A stretch of 64,000 nucleotides of DNA from NCBI RefSeq assembly GCF_002954715.1, contig NZ_MSCP01000001.1:524995-588994 (forward strand), written 5' to 3'. This DNA comes from Aliivibrio sifiae (lineage in GTDB: Bacteria > Pseudomonadota > Gammaproteobacteria > Enterobacterales > Vibrionaceae). The notes below the pieces were generated by a model, which saw only the letters and a list, made by a program, of their open reading frames with translations, searched no databases and was not told the origin of the DNA. Positions 60,424-64,000 of the stretch are shown here, in pieces (within the stretch, counting starts at the first letter, position 1; each line of letters begins with the position of its first letter). Both the position numbers and the translations under genes were made by a program.

Positions 60424-61436
60424 TGACTCAAGAATTTGATGTTGCCATTCTTGGCGCAACTGGTGCCGTTGGCGAAGCAATTATAAGTGTATTACAAGAG
60501 CGTAAGTTTCCTGTACGTAATTTATATCTTTTAGCTTCTGAACGTAGCGAAGGCAAAACAGTTCGTTTTAATGGTAAAACATTAACCGTTGAAAACGTAG
60601 AAGAGTTCGATTGGAGCCAAGTACAAATTGGTCTATTTTCTGCAGGTAGTGAACTTTCTGCAAAATGGGCACCAATTGCAGCGGAATCAGGTGTTGTTGT
60701 TATCGATAACACATCACACTTCCGTTACGATCACGATATTCCATTAGTGATCCCTGAAGTAAACCCAGAAGCACTTGTTGATTTCCGTAACCGTAACATT
60801 ATCGCGAACCCTAACTGTTCAACGATTCAAATGTTAGTTGCATTAAAACCAATTCATGATGCTGTGGGTATTGACCGAATTAACGTATCAACATACCAAT
60901 CAGTGTCTGGCTCAGGCAAAGCTGGTATTGATGAGCTTGCAGGTCAAACGGCTAAGTTATTAAATGGCCTACCAGCAGAGAACAAAGCATACGATAAACA
61001 AATCGCATTTAACTGCTTACCACACATTGATGAGTTTATGGATAACGGCTACACCAAAGAAGAAATGAAAATGGTGTGGGAAACGCAGAAAATTTTTGCT
61101 GACGATACTATTACAGTAAACCCAACGTGTGTACGTGTTCCTGTATTCTATGGCCATGCTGAAGCGGTTCATGTTGAAACTCGTGCACCTATTGATGCAG
61201 CAGAAGCGACTCGTTTACTTGAAGAAACGGATGGAATTGAAGTATTTCATGGTAATGATTACCCAACACAAGTAAGTGATGCGACAGGTAAAGATCATGT
61301 AATGGTTGCTCGTATTCGTGAAGATATCAGTCACTCAATGGGCCTAAATATGTGGGTTGTTGCTGATAACGTACGTAAAGGCGCTGCAACGAATGCAGTT
61401 CAAATTGCAGAAGTATTAATTCGCGATTATTACTAA
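60423..61436 (+). CDS. asd: Aspartate-semialdehyde dehydrogenase
   Basis: Reduces aspartyl-phosphate to the semialdehyde for lysine, threonine, methionine and diaminopimelate. 337 residues: NADP motif GATGAVGEA (11-19), catalytic Cys132 in NPNCSTIQM, and CVRVPVFYGHAEAV. It belongs to the shorter asd branch also found in Vibrio and Gram-positives. A usg-like paralogue also sits beside pdxB in enterics, but the intact Cys and full motifs argue for a real enzyme here. Overlaps pdxB by 1 nt. Confidence 0.93.
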   Translation: MTQEFDVAILGATGAVGEAIISVLQERKFPVRNLYLLASERSEGKTVRFNGKTLTVENVEEFDWSQVQIGLFSAGSELSAKWAPIAAESGVVVIDNTSHFRYDHDIPLVIPEVNPEALVDFRNRNIIANPNCSTIQMLVALKPIHDAVGIDRINVSTYQSVSGSGKAGIDELAGQTAKLLNGLPAENKAYDKQIAFNCLPHIDEFMDNGYTKEEMKMVWETQKIFADDTITVNPTCVRVPVFYGHAEAVHVETRAPIDAAEATRLLEETDGIEVFHGNDYPTQVSDATGKDHVMVARIREDISHSMGLNMWVVADNVRKGAATNAVQIAEVLIRDYY

Positions 61437-61509
61437 CAGTAGCGATTAATCTTGATAATTTAAGAGGGTATTATTCGTTGATAAATGGACGTTATAAACT
61501 CTGAAATTT

Positions 61510-61538
61510 AAAGCCTTAGTGAAAGCTAAGGCTTTTTT
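61510..61538 (+). terminator. Intrinsic terminator of pdxB-asd
   Basis: Perfect 10-bp stem (61510-61519 with 61526-61535), 6-nt loop, then a T run. Confidence 0.9.
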
Positions 61539-61644
61539 CTTCCATAAACCACACAGTTTTTACTTAAAAGCTACAGTTTTCTTATTATTATCCGATATAG
61601 TTATACAGATATTAATTTTTCATTTTATTAAAGAGGCATCTCTA

Positions 61645-64000
61645 GTGTCTGACGCATCCAAAAAATTGTTAAAAACGCTAACTCCTTTAGCCTTATTCGT
61701 CGCATCACAATGTTCTGTTGCTAATGCCGCAGGTACAATTCAAATCGTAGGCCCAGAAGGAAAGGATCAAACAGTCAGTTCACAGGTCGTGACACAATCA
61801 CAACCAGCGAGAGCCACAACGACTACAGCAACGGTAATAAAAGAAAGAAAGACGGCTCCGACAAAGGTTTACGGCCCAACAAGGGAAGATGAAACCTTAT
61901 GGTCTATTGCAAGCCGTGTTAACCCATCGAATACCACATCGGTTCAACAAACTTTACTTGCCATTTATCGCTTAAATCCACAAGCCTTTGAAAATAATAA
62001 TATTCATGGATTAGAGCCAAATAGCCGTTTGCGATTACCGACACTAGAACAAGTTCGTCGTGAAAATACAGATGATGCAAAACAGCTACTTATCGCTCAT
62101 AAAAAGAAGCAAGCAGCTCAACATGCATCAGCTCAAAAAACAGTAAGGTCTACGACAACAGAGAAAGCGCCTGTTTCAGTTAAAAAAGAAGTAGCCCCGA
62201 CGGTAAATAAAGTAAAACCATCGGCAGTAGAGGCAAAACCAACTAAAGATATCATTAAAGTGGCGACGCCTTCTGCCTCTGCTGTGGAATTGAAATCTGA
62301 ATTAGAAACTACAGAGCAAGAGTTCTCTGCATTACAAGAAAACAACCACCAATTGCGTGTTCGATTGGCTGAAGTTCAAAATGAAGTCGACAACCTAAAA
62401 AATTCATTAGGGGATGAAGATCGAATTCGAAGTGAAGTCGAAAAATTCATTAATGAACAAAAGCAACTTGCAGCCGCTGAGAAAAAAGCAGAACCAAGTG
62501 CAATGGATAATCTAGCCTCAAGCCCTGGTTTAATTGCTTTGCTTGCTCTAATCCCTGGCGCTTTAATTGCTGGTCTTATTGCTTTCTTCTTATTCCGCCG
62601 TAAGAAAGAAGAAGACGAAGAGAGCTCAGAAAGTGCAGCAACAGAGCAACCTTCAGCACTAATCATGCCTGATGATAATTTCAATATGGATGATGATATT
62701 CCTGAAATTAGCTTAGATGACGATGATGACCTTTTAGGTGATTTAAATGATGATGAATTCTTATTTGGTGACGATGATTCTGATTCAAATGATGACTTAT
62801 TTGCTGAGTTTGAAACAGAGAAAAGCACGTCAGATAACGACGACCCATTTGCTTCGTTAGATGATGAAGACAATGATGATCTAGATTCAATGTTATCTGG
62901 TGAAGAGCTTGATCTTGATTTAGACCTTGATGGTTTAGATGACGATATTGATATGTCTTCAAGTGCGTTAACTGTTGATGCAGAAGAAAAAGCACTAGGC
63001 CTTGAGGAAATGGAAAAAGCACTGAATGATTTTGACAGTGATTTATTCTCAGCAAGCGATTTAGAAGAAGAAGATGATGATTTTGATTTGTCGCTTATAG
63101 ATGATTCAGAATTATCCGCGTTAGATAAATCGGCTCCAGAACTTGATGATAACGAAGATCTTGAAGGTGGAGAGCTCGATCAATCAATGTTAGATGATCT
63201 ATTCTCGTCAATGGATATGGAAGATGATTCAGAAGATTCTGAATTAGATCAAGGTTGGGATCTAGACGAAAAAGAAGAAACTAAGCTAGCGCCTGAGCCT
63301 ATGTCTAATTCTGTAGAAGACGAGTTGGATTTTGATACTTTATTATCAGGAATAGAAGACACTAATAAACTTGATGAAGAACCAAATAAAGGAGAAAGCA
63401 TCGAGTTAGATAATGATGATATTGATGCCGCTTTGTTTGGTGAGCAAAACGAAGACAGCGTCAATTTAGAGCCTGAAGAAGATGCCACTACATTGTTAGA
63501 TGAAGTACTTGAGGAATCTGATGATGAAGAGAGTATTGAGCTCGATATTGAAGATGATAGTACAGCGTTACTTGATGAGCTATTAGATGAATCTGATAAC
63601 GAAGAAGATAGCATTGATTTAGACATCGAAGATGACAGTACCGCATTACTTGACGAATTACTTGGTGATGATGAAGAGCTGAGTGAAGACGATAATGATA
63701 TTGAACTAGATGAAGACAGCACAGCGCTTCTTGATGAGCTTTTAGCTGATGAGGACGAAGAAGAAACAATTGAATTAGGTGAAGATAGCACAGTACTTTT
63801 AGATGAATTGCTTGGCGATGATGTTGAAGAGGAAGAAACTACCTCGGGAAAGAGTGGCGATGATACTGAAGGTGTAGCAGTATCAGAGACACTTTCAGAA
63901 GACGCACCTCGTGATGAAGATTGGTTAATTGAAGCAGACGAAGATGAAGATGATGACATTCCATTATTTGAATCTGATACAAAACAAGATGATGTTTCTC
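61645..64000 (+). CDS. fimV: FimV/HubP polar landmark protein, 3' end cut by window edge
   Basis: Polar organiser; in Vibrio, HubP recruits ParA-type ATPases to the cell pole and so places the chromosome origin, chemoreceptors and flagellum. About 785 residues visible with no stop. The start is a GTG with GAGG upstream. Order: signal peptide ending SVANA (about residue 30), FimV N-terminal/LysM-like domain (about 75-133: REDETLWSIASRVNP), coiled coil (about 215-275), transmembrane helix (about 293-315) and a very acidic cytoplasmic part. The acidic part has at least five D-S-T-x-LLDELL repeats. Follows asd, as in other gammaproteobacteria. Confidence 0.93.
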   Translation, partial: MSDASKKLLKTLTPLALFVASQCSVANAAGTIQIVGPEGKDQTVSSQVVTQSQPARATTTTATVIKERKTAPTKVYGPTREDETLWSIASRVNPSNTTSVQQTLLAIYRLNPQAFENNNIHGLEPNSRLRLPTLEQVRRENTDDAKQLLIAHKKKQAAQHASAQKTVRSTTTEKAPVSVKKEVAPTVNKVKPSAVEAKPTKDIIKVATPSASAVELKSELETTEQEFSALQENNHQLRVRLAEVQNEVDNLKNSLGDEDRIRSEVEKFINEQKQLAAAEKKAEPSAMDNLASSPGLIALLALIPGALIAGLIAFFLFRRKKEEDEESSESAATEQPSALIMPDDNFNMDDDIPEISLDDDDDLLGDLNDDEFLFGDDDSDSNDDLFAEFETEKSTSDNDDPFASLDDEDNDDLDSMLSGEELDLDLDLDGLDDDIDMSSSALTVDAEEKALGLEEMEKALNDFDSDLFSASDLEEEDDDFDLSLIDDSELSALDKSAPELDDNEDLEGGELDQSMLDDLFSSMDMEDDSEDSELDQGWDLDEKEETKLAPEPMSNSVEDELDFDTLLSGIEDTNKLDEEPNKGESIELDNDDIDAALFGEQNEDSVNLEPEEDATTLLDEVLEESDDEESIELDIEDDSTALLDELLDESDNEEDSIDLDIEDDSTALLDELLGDDEELSEDDNDIELDEDSTALLDELLADEDEEETIELGEDSTVLLDELLGDDVEEEETTSGKSGDDTEGVAVSETLSEDAPRDEDWLIEADEDEDDDIPLFESDTKQDDVS
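63481..63813 (+). repeat. Acidic tandem repeats in fimV/hubP
   Basis: Five copies of a unit with core D-S-T-A-L-L-D-E-L-L begin at 63481, 63556, 63634, 63715 and 63784. The spacings are 75, 78, 81 and 69 nt, all multiples of three, so unit length varies without changing the frame. The first copy is the most diverged (DATTLLDEVL). Confidence 0.9.

Noticed and set aside
62708..63959. Long Ser-rich and His-rich frames antisense to fimV
   Set aside because: They are shadows of the acidic Asp/Glu/Ser codon repeats; composition is simple, and no starts have ribosome-binding sites.

Overview
The window is a 64 kb stretch of a Vibrionaceae main chromosome. Low G+C, the gene order and protein sequences close to Vibrio suggest Aliivibrio, probably near A. 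fischeri; this is inference from recall, not from a search. It is almost all protein-coding. I saw no rRNA or tRNA gene, insertion sequence, phage or CRISPR array.

Layout. 1-6.7 kb: a SulP anion transporter cut by the left edge, RNase E (rne) with a long structured leader, divergent rluC, and yceF. 6.8-17.3 kb: the classic fatty-acid and cell-growth operon yceD-rpmF-plsX-fabH-fabD-fabG-acpP-fabF-pabC-mltG-tmk-holB-ycfH, then ptsG. 19.3-34.6 kb: single genes and short operons, namely a GST, an NSS sodium-coupled transporter with a 31-residue partner, an outer-membrane barrel, a YnhF-like mini-protein, a RelV-type (p)ppGpp synthetase, tyrS, ygiQ, dcuC, a membrane protein with a DUF4250 protein, the divergent metR/metE pair with candidate MetJ and MetR sites, and a YqaE/Pmp3 protein.

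34.8-42.7 kb is the accessory part and the most interesting region. Nine tightly packed, often overlapping genes encode a DarA-like flavodoxin-fold enzyme, a DarB-like KAS III, an unknown protein, a BtrH-like acyltransferase, an ABC-2 exporter (ATPase and permease), a dedicated acyl carrier protein, a complete ketosynthase and a second ketosynthase-like protein whose catalytic Cys position is Gln, as in chain-length factors. An alpha/beta hydrolase follows. The set looks like a compact type II polyketide/fatty-acid-type pathway making a dialkylresorcinol-like or acylated small molecule that is exported. The upstream fab operon could supply its starters.

43.6-64 kb: conserved genes again, namely purU, yoaA, tsaB, a small unknown protein, a Slp lipoprotein, an alpha/beta hydrolase, fadD with a candidate CRP site, rnd behind a perfect hairpin, minCDE, ycgL, an MltB-like transglycosylase, mnmC, fabB, pdxB, asd, and the start of fimV/hubP (cut by the right edge) with acidic tandem repeats. 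Most transcription units end in clear intrinsic terminators, several placed between convergent genes.
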